Source of the DNA: NZWG01 sp964478995
GTDB lineage: Bacteria; Fidelibacterota; Marinisomatia; Marinisomatales; UBA1611
Direction: 5' to 3'
Length of the DNA: 13,310 nt
Assembly (NCBI GenBank): GCA_964478995.1
Contig: CAYZJY010000056.1
Span: 1-13,310 of the forward strand
Part shown: piece by piece, positions 1 to 6,897 of the stretch
How positions within the stretch are numbered: the stretch's first letter is position 1
How the letters are laid out: the number at the start of each line of letters is the position of its first letter
Made by a program: the position numbers and the translations under genes
The notes under the pieces: generated by a model
Databases searched by the model: none
What the model saw: the letters and a program-made list of their open reading frames with translations, nothing else
Told to the model about the DNA's origin: nothing

Positions 1-247
1 TATATATCCAAGTCGAAAATTTTGCTATTTCTTTATAATAATGTTTTTTTTCATATAGCCTAAGCATAGTATCCTGTACAACATCTTCAGATTGCTCAAC
101 ATCACCAAAGAACGGGAATATAAAATTAAAAAGTCTATCCTTATATCGATTGACCAATTCGACATATGCTCTCTCATCGCCAGCCTGAAAACGACCGATA
201 AGTTGTTCATCAGTATAAAGAAATGTCGATTTTTTATCCAATGACAT
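1..247 (-). CDS. ECF-type RNA polymerase sigma factor, N-terminal part (runs off left edge)
   Basis: The leftward frame starting at the ATG at 245-247 stays open to the window edge and gives 82 residues. They read as sigma-70 region 2: DEQLIGRFQAGDERAYVELV near residues 13-32, then RYKDRLFNF, and the core-binding/-10 recognition signature SEDVVQDTMLRLYE near 53-66, ending in KFSTWIY. This is the standard start of an extracytoplasmic-function sigma factor, which directs core RNA polymerase to a small regulon. Region 4 lies outside the window, so the subgroup and any anti-sigma partner cannot be read. The start overlaps the end of holA by 14 bp, so translation may be coupled. The frame chosen is the only one here that gives a recognisable family. 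I am confident of the family and less sure of the exact start. Confidence 0.88.
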   Translation of the reverse strand, partial: MSLDKKSTFLYTDEQLIGRFQAGDERAYVELVNRYKDRLFNFIFPFFGDVEQSEDVVQDTMLRLYEKKHYYKEIAKFSTWIY

Positions 248-1208
248 TGCCAATGAGTTGTATGAGTTCTGTTTCATCTCTTGAATGTGCTGTTTTCTGT
301 CTTTTATCAATATTACCAAGAATTAAAAGTGCGGATTTGAGTTCTTTAATTTTAAATGACCTAGAGAAACTCGGTATCCGCTTTTTAACCGATGGTGGTA
401 TTGGTACATAACCCCTATAATCATTATAAGTTCCATTTTTCATTTTATAGAATAATAGTTCCTGAAACAATGTGGTCAAGGGCATAATTAACGATAGCAT
501 AGATTCATTATTAGTAATAATATTTTTGCCAAGTTTCATTGCCTTAGAATATTCTCTACCCCCAAATGCCAATAGAAACTCCCAACGCTGTCTTTCTCGC
601 CTCCAACCAGAAAATTGTTCAACATCTCTTATCTCAATAGTTTTTCGGCTACCTATTACTAGGCATATTTTCTCAATCTCATTATCTAGATGGCCTACAG
701 AATCGCCAGCCATGTTAACAAGCAATTCATCTATTTGATAGTCGGATGATTTACCTCTTTTTTTAATCAAATAATTGGCCCATTTCTTCATGTCATTTGG
801 GAAAGGGGTTTGCACATCAACTGGACTAATAAAACCTTCAATTTTCCCTATGAATGATGACCTTGCAAGCCAGTCATCATTCACTAAAACCACAATGTGA
901 TCATTAACTGGATGCTTACATATGTTTAATAGGTCTAATGAAGCCTTGCCCTTCAATTTTTGAGGGTTCCGTAAGATAAAAAGTTTTTTTGTGGAGAATA
1001 AATCGCTAGTTGTGATATTATCAATGATGTCTTTGCCAATCATTTCATCAGGCAACAAATACAATTTTTCTACTGGAGATGAACCAAAATATTTTGATGC
1101 TAACTTATCAATGAAAAAATTTTGTAAATAATGGTCATTCCCCTTTAATAGATATACTGGATGTAGAACATCCTCTTTAATATCATTAATCGCTTCTTTA
1201 AGTTTCAT
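234..1208 (-). CDS. holA: DNA polymerase III delta subunit
   Basis: At 324 residues this has the length expected of HolA, the clamp-loader subunit that binds and opens the beta sliding clamp. The N-terminal part (HPVYLLKGNDHYLQNFFIDKL, about residues 17-37) matches the family's opening 'YLL.GND..L' pattern of an AAA+-like domain that lacks the P-loop. The middle has the family-like KKWANYLIKKRGK and GDSVGHLDNEIEKI segments (about 141-181). The end (NIDKRQKTAHSRDETELIQL) matches the conserved helical collar region. The start is the ATG at 1206-1208 with only a weak GGA upstream. It overlaps the end of the upstream symporter gene by 11 bp and the downstream sigma gene by 14 bp, which suggests co-transcription. 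Family assignment is by recognisable pattern, since delta subunits diverge strongly. Confidence 0.85.
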   Translation of the reverse strand: MKLKEAINDIKEDVLHPVYLLKGNDHYLQNFFIDKLASKYFGSSPVEKLYLLPDEMIGKDIIDNITTSDLFSTKKLFILRNPQKLKGKASLDLLNICKHPVNDHIVVLVNDDWLARSSFIGKIEGFISPVDVQTPFPNDMKKWANYLIKKRGKSSDYQIDELLVNMAGDSVGHLDNEIEKICLVIGSRKTIEIRDVEQFSGWRRERQRWEFLLAFGGREYSKAMKLGKNIITNNESMLSLIMPLTTLFQELLFYKMKNGTYNDYRGYVPIPPSVKKRIPSFSRSFKIKELKSALLILGNIDKRQKTAHSRDETELIQLIGNVIG

Positions 1209-2649
1209 TTTTATCCAATATGCTAACGAAATAAACAGCCATAAAGGCTAGAGTAAAACTAACTAATCTCTCAGTCATAAAATCTTTTAATTGAGGAATA
1301 TTAGCCCATAAGATTGTGGTTACAAAGCCTGTGGCCAAGCCTGCAATCACACCTTTTCTTGTTGTTTTCTTCCACCAAAGGGTCATTACTAATACAGGAC
1401 CAAACGCGGACCCTAGCCCACTCCAAGCGTAACTCACTACACCAAATATATTTCTTCCTTCAATTTCTGAATACAATGCAATCCCATAAGCAATGGTCCC
1501 CAAGATCACAATCATAAAACGACTAATCTTTACCAATGTCTTATCAGAAATATTCCTATTTAAAAATTGATTAATGAAATCTTCCGTTATTGCAGAGGTG
1601 GAAACTAATAACTGTGAATCAGCCGTTGACATCATGGCAGCAACCGCCCCTGATATAAATAACCCCGCAAGTATTGGATGCAATAGATTACTAGCCAAGA
1701 TGGGCATAGCCTGTTCAGGATCCATAATTTGAAAGTATTCTGGTCCAAAATATAAAAGAGCTACAATACCTACAAAAAATGCACCTGTTATACCGGGTAC
1801 TGCCCAACAAATTGCAATTTTTCTTGCAATCCTTACCTCTTTTGGACTTCTTATAGCCATATATCTAATAATAAGGTGAGGCTGACCAAGATAACCTAGT
1901 CCCCAACTTAGGCCACCTAGAGCTAAGATCAGAGCCTCTATTCCTTGTCTTCCACTAAAAATATCATGATTATGGTTTCCATAAAGCATGCTAGCTTTCT
2001 CTAGTCCATCCATTATCGAAATATCTGCATTTCGCAATTCATAGAACCCTGCTAAGGGTAAAATGACTAGGGTCCCTATCATAAGTATGCCTTGGATGAA
2101 ATCAGTCCATGCAACTGCAAAAAAGCCACCCAATAAGGTATAGGCAATAATAATAATTGCCCCTATGGAGATACCGATAATCGGGTTCAATTCAAATAGA
2201 GAATTGAGAACTTTCCCAGATGCATGAAACTGAGCAGAAACATAAAAAAGAAAGAAAAATGCTATAATTAAAGATGAAAATAGCCTAATTATATTTGATT
2301 TATCATCATATCGCCTATGGAGGTACTCCGGGATGGTCAAAGCGTCATATTTTTCGGTTTCAGCACGAAGTCTTTCTGCTATTAAATACCAAGAAGAAGC
2401 AATCCCAATTATGATACCAATTACAGACCATAATTCACCCATCCCTATTGTGATTGCTGCACCAGGTAATGCTAATAGGAGCCAGGCAGATTCGCCAGAA
2501 GCTCTCTCTGAAAATGCAGTTACCCAAGGACCGAGTTTTCTGCCTGCTAACAAGTAATCTTCTTGGGTTTTTGAAAAACCATAAGTGTAGACCCCAACCA
2601 ATAGAAGGAAGGACAGATATATGATGAAAATAATACTGATCAGATCCAT
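1198..2649 (-). CDS. putP: sodium:solute symporter, PutP (sodium/proline) type
   Basis: This 483-residue inner-membrane protein of the SSS family has about 13 hydrophobic segments and couples Na+ entry to solute uptake. It aligns from memory with E. coli PutP throughout: DYLLAGRKLGPWVTAFSERA (31-50), SAWLLLALPGA (54-64), GGFFAVAWTDFIQ (174-186), SWGLGYLGQPHLI (248-260), AAMMSTADSQLLVSTSAITED (337-357) and VSYAWSGLGSAFGP (405-418). The Na+-site Ser-Thr pair (S341, T342) and the alanine before it are kept. The position matching Na+-coupling Asp55 of E. coli PutP is Gly52, followed by Glu53, so proline as substrate is not certain. The ATG directly abuts the uppP stop codon without spacing, and I see no clear Shine-Dalgarno. 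It overlaps holA by 11 bp. Confidence 0.88.
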   Translation of the reverse strand: MDLISIIFIIYLSFLLLVGVYTYGFSKTQEDYLLAGRKLGPWVTAFSERASGESAWLLLALPGAAITIGMGELWSVIGIIIGIASSWYLIAERLRAETEKYDALTIPEYLHRRYDDKSNIIRLFSSLIIAFFFLFYVSAQFHASGKVLNSLFELNPIIGISIGAIIIIAYTLLGGFFAVAWTDFIQGILMIGTLVILPLAGFYELRNADISIMDGLEKASMLYGNHNHDIFSGRQGIEALILALGGLSWGLGYLGQPHLIIRYMAIRSPKEVRIARKIAICWAVPGITGAFFVGIVALLYFGPEYFQIMDPEQAMPILASNLLHPILAGLFISGAVAAMMSTADSQLLVSTSAITEDFINQFLNRNISDKTLVKISRFMIVILGTIAYGIALYSEIEGRNIFGVVSYAWSGLGSAFGPVLVMTLWWKKTTRKGVIAGLATGFVTTILWANIPQLKDFMTERLVSFTLAFMAVYFVSILDKNET

Positions 2650-3408
2650 TTAAATAACCAGAGTCAACATTCCAATAAGAAAACAGTATATCCCAAAATA
2701 ATGAAATTTCCCATGCTCTAACCAGCCAAGTAACCATTTTAGAGAAATAAAACCAACACAAAAAGAAGTAACCAATCCTGCCAAGGAAGTTGAAACGTCC
2801 ATATTGAATCCATCATTCATATCTATTGCCATCAATAATCCTGCACCACTAATGACTGGTATGGCAAGGAGAAATGAAAACTTAGCTGCCTGCTTGGATT
2901 CTAATCCTAAGAATAATGCAAAACAAATTGTCATCCCACTTCTAGATATGCCCGGGATAATTGCTATTGCCTGACCAACGCCAATTAGGAATGACGTAAT
3001 CAGTGAATGCTCTTTTCCTGTTTGCTTGAAATAGTTGGAACTCATTAATGTAATACCTGTAACTATAAGTGCAAACCCCACCGCAAGAACATTATCAAAT
3101 AATGCTTCTATGGAGTCCTTTAATCCAAGCCCTAGTACAACTGCAGGCAATGTTCCAATCATGAGATAAAACAAAAAAATTTGTGTCTCTTTTGAAGATA
3201 ATGTCAATACGATCTCTTTTATATCCTTAAAAAAAACCACTAGTATGCAACAAAGAGTTCCGATATGTAATAATATCTCAAATTCATTGCCAGGATTTTT
3301 GATACCAAGAATTTCCTGCATAAGGACAAGGTGACCTGAACTACTTACTGGGAGAAATTCCGTAAAGCCTTGTATGGCTCCTAAAATAATACCTTCAACC
3401 ACAGTCAT
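2650..3408 (-). CDS. uppP: undecaprenyl-diphosphatase
   Basis: UppP (BacA) dephosphorylates undecaprenyl pyrophosphate to regenerate the lipid carrier for peptidoglycan and O-antigen building blocks; overproduction gives bacitracin resistance in known bacteria. The 252-residue polytopic membrane protein has both family signatures. The (E/Q)xxxE motif is QGFTE at 13-17, followed by FLPVSSSGHL with the conserved His26. The PGxSRSxxT motif is at 152-160 with Arg156. About seven to eight hydrophobic segments are visible. The length is close to that of typical family members. The start is the ATG at 3406-3408; a GAGG lies rather far upstream. It sits 37 bases after pgeF and directly before the symporter gene, inside the same leftward block as other envelope genes. 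Confidence 0.95.
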   Translation of the reverse strand: MTVVEGIILGAIQGFTEFLPVSSSGHLVLMQEILGIKNPGNEFEILLHIGTLCCILVVFFKDIKEIVLTLSSKETQIFLFYLMIGTLPAVVLGLGLKDSIEALFDNVLAVGFALIVTGITLMSSNYFKQTGKEHSLITSFLIGVGQAIAIIPGISRSGMTICFALFLGLESKQAAKFSFLLAIPVISGAGLLMAIDMNDGFNMDVSTSLAGLVTSFCVGFISLKWLLGWLEHGKFHYFGIYCFLIGMLTLVI

Positions 3409-3445
3409 AACAAAAAACTGATAACCTCAAAGAATAATATATTCA

Positions 3446-4162
3446 TTATCCTGCTTGACCAATCAAGCCAATCATTCTACCAGATCTTTCACCATCTCTA
3501 CGATATGAATGATACTTATCCATATCACAATATGTGCAATCCGTTGACATATTAATGTTTTCATCTTCAAATCCAATATTGATTAAATCATTGGTAGCAT
3601 GACGTTGTAGATCAACCTTATGTTTTTTATCATTATCTGTAGCAGAAACAAATTCAATATTAAAATTATTGATAATATCATCACCAACTTCAAAACAACA
3701 ATTTTGTATTGAAGGCCCGATAAAAATCTCAAAATCAGATAATTTATAATCTTCCCTAACCAATAAATCAGCTGAATTATCTAAAATACCATTTACAAGT
3801 CCTCTCCATCCAACATGTACAATACCATAAACTTTTTCTGTAAGGTGGGCAAAAAATATTGGCATACAATCTGCAACTTGTATTGAGCAAATTTTTTTTC
3901 CTTCATTGGTAAATATTCCATCACAGTTTTCAACATATTCTTTGGGGGAACAAAAACTAACATTCGTAGAATGCGTTTGCATAGGGATTATAAGATTTTG
4001 AGAATCAAATCCAATTTCTTCTGCGAATAACCTTCTTCCATCTTTTCCGTTTGTTGGAAATGAGCGAAAGGAAAATACTGCTCTTATATTGGGATTTTTA
4101 AATTGGGGTTGAACCTGCATCCAATGCTCATCATTCACTAATCTGTGAGAATATTTCCCCAT
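3446..4162 (-). CDS. pgeF: PgeF/YfiH-family purine nucleoside phosphorylase-like, peptidoglycan editing factor
   Basis: This is the DUF152/LACC1 family (YfiH, YlmD), once called multicopper polyphenol oxidase. Members have purine nucleoside phosphorylase/adenosine deaminase activity, and E. coli YfiH is linked to preventing misincorporation of L-Ser in peptidoglycan precursors. The catalytic metal-binding triad is present: His64 in QTHST, Cys99 in VADCMPIFF and His116 in GIVHVGWRGL. IGPSIQNCCFEVG and the C-terminal YRRDGERSGRM are also family hallmarks. I chose the ATG at 4160-4162 because GGAG (4169-4172) lies 6 nt upstream. An adjacent ATG at 4165, a TTG at 4174 and an ATG at 4120 (just after the upstream stop) are alternatives. 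The start lies inside the end of the upstream LppC-like gene by about 32 bp, so translation is probably coupled. Confidence 0.93.
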   Translation of the reverse strand: MGKYSHRLVNDEHWMQVQPQFKNPNIRAVFSFRSFPTNGKDGRRLFAEEIGFDSQNLIIPMQTHSTNVSFCSPKEYVENCDGIFTNEGKKICSIQVADCMPIFFAHLTEKVYGIVHVGWRGLVNGILDNSADLLVREDYKLSDFEIFIGPSIQNCCFEVGDDIINNFNIEFVSATDNDKKHKVDLQRHATNDLINIGFEDENINMSTDCTYCDMDKYHSYRRDGERSGRMIGLIGQAG

Positions 4163-5990
4163 CATATACTCCAATCTTTTTCAAATTATTTTTTGAATAT
4201 TCTAGCACCTGTACAGAACCATTCTCATTGTTATTCTTTCCAGAAAACATTATTGATGTATTCATACCATCAAAACGATTATTTTTTCTTAACATTTCTA
4301 TAAAGTGTTTACGTTTTCTTATTCCATGTTGGACTATCGAATAAATAAAAGCATTATGGTCTACAGCAAGAGAAAAATAATTTGTAAAAGAATCTTGACT
4401 ACCATTTGAGATGGCAGAATTAACATCTGAAATAATCTTCATACCATCAACATGAGGCCCAATGACCTCTTGATTTAATAATGGCATATCAAGCCAATTA
4501 TCATTTACAAACAATGAAGTCTGCAGATTATAAAGGGGAAGTTGCATACCTACATAGGTTAATTCATCAGGCCTTATCGGTATATAAAATGCTTCAATTG
4601 TTTCAAGGATAACTTTCGCAGAATCTTTTTTATCCATTTTATCTTCTTCATCCTCAGAGGGTAACTCAAAAAAATCAGTTACATCGACATTAAAAAGTGC
4701 ATCTAAACTATCAATCTCAAGATTAAGCGATAGATCTTCTGGCTCATCTTCGGGGATAAGGCTCCATGCCACACGTCTTATATTGTTTAGTTGCCTAGAT
4801 AAATTTTCTGGTCTTTCTATATACCATTCAACCACAACTGGATCAATACCGAGTTGATGAGATTCTTTTAAAAAATAGTCGGTCAATGATTTCATCTGAC
4901 CATTGCCTGGTGATAAAACTGCAATTTGTTTTAGGTTTAGTTCGTTAATCATCATTTGCGCTGTTCGCTTAGCAATTGTCTCAGTTGAAGGAGATAAAAA
5001 GAAAAGGTTACTGGCAATATCAGAAAGTTCAGATAACTCTGATTTAGGTATCAAGATTGGTAATTGCATCTTGCGCCCTGATAATGCTAGTACTGCGTCT
5101 CTCGTAATGGGACCTAAAACTGCAATAACCTCTGAATTCGAAGACAACGTTTCAATAATCTTAAGTGTATTTATCGCAGATCCAGCAGTATCATACACTA
5201 AATAACGAATTGACCTTGATTCAAAAGACAATTCTAAATATTCAGTTAAACCTAATAGATAGGAGAGACCTTTATCCTTATCTAGGCCTGATAGTGGTAA
5301 TAGGACTGCAAATGTTATAGGTCTTATTATTTGATCCTGAATCAAATTATTTAGTGAGCCAAAAAGACCTGAAAAATATCCTGGCAGATAAAATGTATCG
5401 ATCTCATTTATTATTAAATCTAAGTCATAATTATCGCCATTAGTCCATGCGTTATAAGCTCGGGAAAGATTAATAATCGCACGATTGAATGCATCTTTCT
5501 CTCTAAATAACATTCCTTCGACCACTTCCTCTTTGATACCAATTCCAATACAATTATAGATCCTCTCATCAATGCTATTTAAATAAAGTAGATCTTCAAT
5601 CTGAGATCGTGCATCCAAGTAATATCTAAATGCTTTTGTTGCATTATTTTGCGATAAAGCAATATCACCTAACAAAATCAAGGCATCCAACTCATAGGGT
5701 GAATTAGAATAATTAGAAATAACAGATTTACAAGATCTATGTGCTTTACTAAAATTTTGAAGGTGATATTGAGATTTAGCCATCATTAATTGCGCAGCAG
5801 GATCACGGTATTCTCTTTCGTCAGATAAAATGGTTGTGAATTGTTTTTCGGCGATATTATATCTGCCTTGCATATATGATTCTATCGCAAGGTTAAACTT
5901 TTCATAGTATGACAATGAATCATGCTGAATAGATAAAACAGGAGTATTTATTATCGATAATGAAAAAATAATATAGAATGATTTTCGCAT
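4131..5990 (-). CDS. exported TPR + type 1 periplasmic-binding-fold protein (LpoA/LppC-like)
   Basis: The 619-residue product opens with a signal-peptide-like stretch (MRKSFYIIFSLSIINTPVLS) without a lipobox Cys. Residues about 25-200 form helical TPR-like pairs (AIESYMQGRYNIAEKQF, AKSQYHLQNFSKAHR, LGDIALSQNNATKAFRYY). From about 224 to the end it has a type 1 periplasmic-binding fold: ITFAVLLPLSG, YDTAG, VIAVLGPITRDAVLALSGR, QLPILIPKSELSEL, FFLSPSTETIAKRTA, KQIAVLSP and FSGKNN near 582. The order TPR then binding fold is that of LpoA/LppC, which activates penicillin-binding proteins in gammaproteobacteria; outside that group the function is not established. An acidic, low-complexity insert (about 411-457) interrupts the binding domain. 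It is followed by pgeF and uppP, which supports a cell-wall role by context only. Confidence 0.8.
   Translation of the reverse strand: MRKSFYIIFSLSIINTPVLSIQHDSLSYYEKFNLAIESYMQGRYNIAEKQFTTILSDEREYRDPAAQLMMAKSQYHLQNFSKAHRSCKSVISNYSNSPYELDALILLGDIALSQNNATKAFRYYLDARSQIEDLLYLNSIDERIYNCIGIGIKEEVVEGMLFREKDAFNRAIINLSRAYNAWTNGDNYDLDLIINEIDTFYLPGYFSGLFGSLNNLIQDQIIRPITFAVLLPLSGLDKDKGLSYLLGLTEYLELSFESRSIRYLVYDTAGSAINTLKIIETLSSNSEVIAVLGPITRDAVLALSGRKMQLPILIPKSELSELSDIASNLFFLSPSTETIAKRTAQMMINELNLKQIAVLSPGNGQMKSLTDYFLKESHQLGIDPVVVEWYIERPENLSRQLNNIRRVAWSLIPEDEPEDLSLNLEIDSLDALFNVDVTDFFELPSEDEEDKMDKKDSAKVILETIEAFYIPIRPDELTYVGMQLPLYNLQTSLFVNDNWLDMPLLNQEVIGPHVDGMKIISDVNSAISNGSQDSFTNYFSLAVDHNAFIYSIVQHGIRKRKHFIEMLRKNNRFDGMNTSIMFSGKNNNENGSVQVLEYSKNNLKKIGVYDGEIFSQISE
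4169..4172 (-). promoter_or_regulatory. ribosome binding site deciding the pgeF start
   Basis: On the minus strand GGAG lies 6 nt before the ATG at 4162 and only 3 nt before the ATG at 4165. A start at the TTG at 4174 would place this GGAG inside the reading frame, so the tandem ATGs are the better choice. The site lies within the 3' end of the LppC-like gene. Confidence 0.5.
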
Positions 5991-5998
5991 TACATTTA

Positions 5999-6002
5999 TC
6001 CT
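5999..6002 (-). promoter_or_regulatory. ribosome binding site of the LppC-like gene
   Basis: On the minus strand AGGA lies 8 nt before the ATG at 5990, in the 39-base space after the BamE-like lipoprotein gene. It is one of the few clear Shine-Dalgarno sites in the leftward block and supports the chosen start. Confidence 0.5.
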
Positions 6003-6029
6003 AATTATTAGTGTTAGACTGCATTCTCA

Positions 6030-6890
6030 TTATTCATTGACATAGGTTAACTTACCATATTCAAATTGATAATAGGTTTTATTTCCATCATGATTCACGT
6101 ATATCCACTGCTCACTAATACCGTGCCTACTAGAAGTAGTATTAACCTCATCTGGATTGCCAATTGAAATTCTAACCTGTCTATCTTCCATACCCAACTC
6201 AATTCGTTGATTAAGTACCTTGGTTATCATTTCCTTTCCCCATACTCGGGGCAATGGTTCTGATTCATAATAATGATCTTGGATGCCTACACGCCCCTCA
6301 CTTCCATTATACCTAACAAATCCTTCATCACCCAAATGAGAAGCAACTTTTAACCAGATTGGATAATCAAAATTAATATTTTGGTAAGGAAAAGCATCTA
6401 AAACAACCACAGGCTCAAAACGTCTAAATTCATAATCCGCTAGGGTATAAAAACTATTAGGATTATAGATATTATTGAGCCAGATGGTATCACCAATCAT
6501 ATTTTTTGCCTGAATTTTTATGTTATCGAATAAAAAATAACTTGGAATATGATTTTGATCCTCTTTATCAAAATTCAAAGCCATTTTATATTGATTCCCC
6601 TTTAGGTCTTCTATAACAAGAAAATCCTGTTTAAACTTTTCATATGTCCCAACAATAAAATATCTTTTACCAAGGAATCTATAATAAGGTCTGGATTTAT
6701 TCTTATGAATTTTTGACCAGACCTTATTGAAATTATCTGTCCGTCTATAATTATCTTCAAGATCAGCAAAAATAAATTTTTTCCCAGTCCAATGGTTTGG
6801 CTCTATGCTCACATCAGGTCTTTGAAAATATGAGCAGGAAAAACTAAAAATAGTAATAAAATAAATGAGATAATGCTGTTTTACCTTCAT
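6030..6890 (-). CDS. probable lipoprotein with C-terminal BamE/SmpA-like domain, function unknown
   Basis: The product of about 286 residues begins with a lysine and a hydrophobic stretch ending in FSFSC (Cys19), a likely but imperfect lipobox, so it is probably an anchored lipoprotein. The first 150 residues match nothing I recognise; they contain beta-rich text such as YFIVGTYEKFKQDFLVIED. About residues 175-205 (YPIWLKVASHLGDEGFVRY) look like a small SH3-type beta segment. The last 60 residues read as a BamE/SmpA/OmlA-like fold: RIELGMEDRQVRISIGNPDE, then EQWIY and YYQFEYGKL. BamE belongs to the outer-membrane protein assembly complex, but the fold is reused widely, so only the domain is proposed. 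I prefer the ATG at 6888-6890 over the TTG at 6893. The gene starts 7 bases after the stop of the long MORN gene and no clear Shine-Dalgarno is seen. Confidence 0.72.
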   Translation of the reverse strand: MKVKQHYLIYFITIFSFSCSYFQRPDVSIEPNHWTGKKFIFADLEDNYRRTDNFNKVWSKIHKNKSRPYYRFLGKRYFIVGTYEKFKQDFLVIEDLKGNQYKMALNFDKEDQNHIPSYFLFDNIKIQAKNMIGDTIWLNNIYNPNSFYTLADYEFRRFEPVVVLDAFPYQNINFDYPIWLKVASHLGDEGFVRYNGSEGRVGIQDHYYESEPLPRVWGKEMITKVLNQRIELGMEDRQVRISIGNPDEVNTTSSRHGISEQWIYVNHDGNKTYYQFEYGKLTYVNE

Positions 6891-6897
6891 CAAGAAA

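Noticed and set aside
25..210. 61-residue leftward frame at the left edge
   Set aside because: It overlaps the sigma factor in another frame. The sigma reading gives a full region 2 signature, while this one gives no recognisable protein.
2435..2761. 108-residue leftward frame across the uppP-symporter junction
   Set aside because: It is a shifted-frame shadow of two well-supported membrane protein genes.
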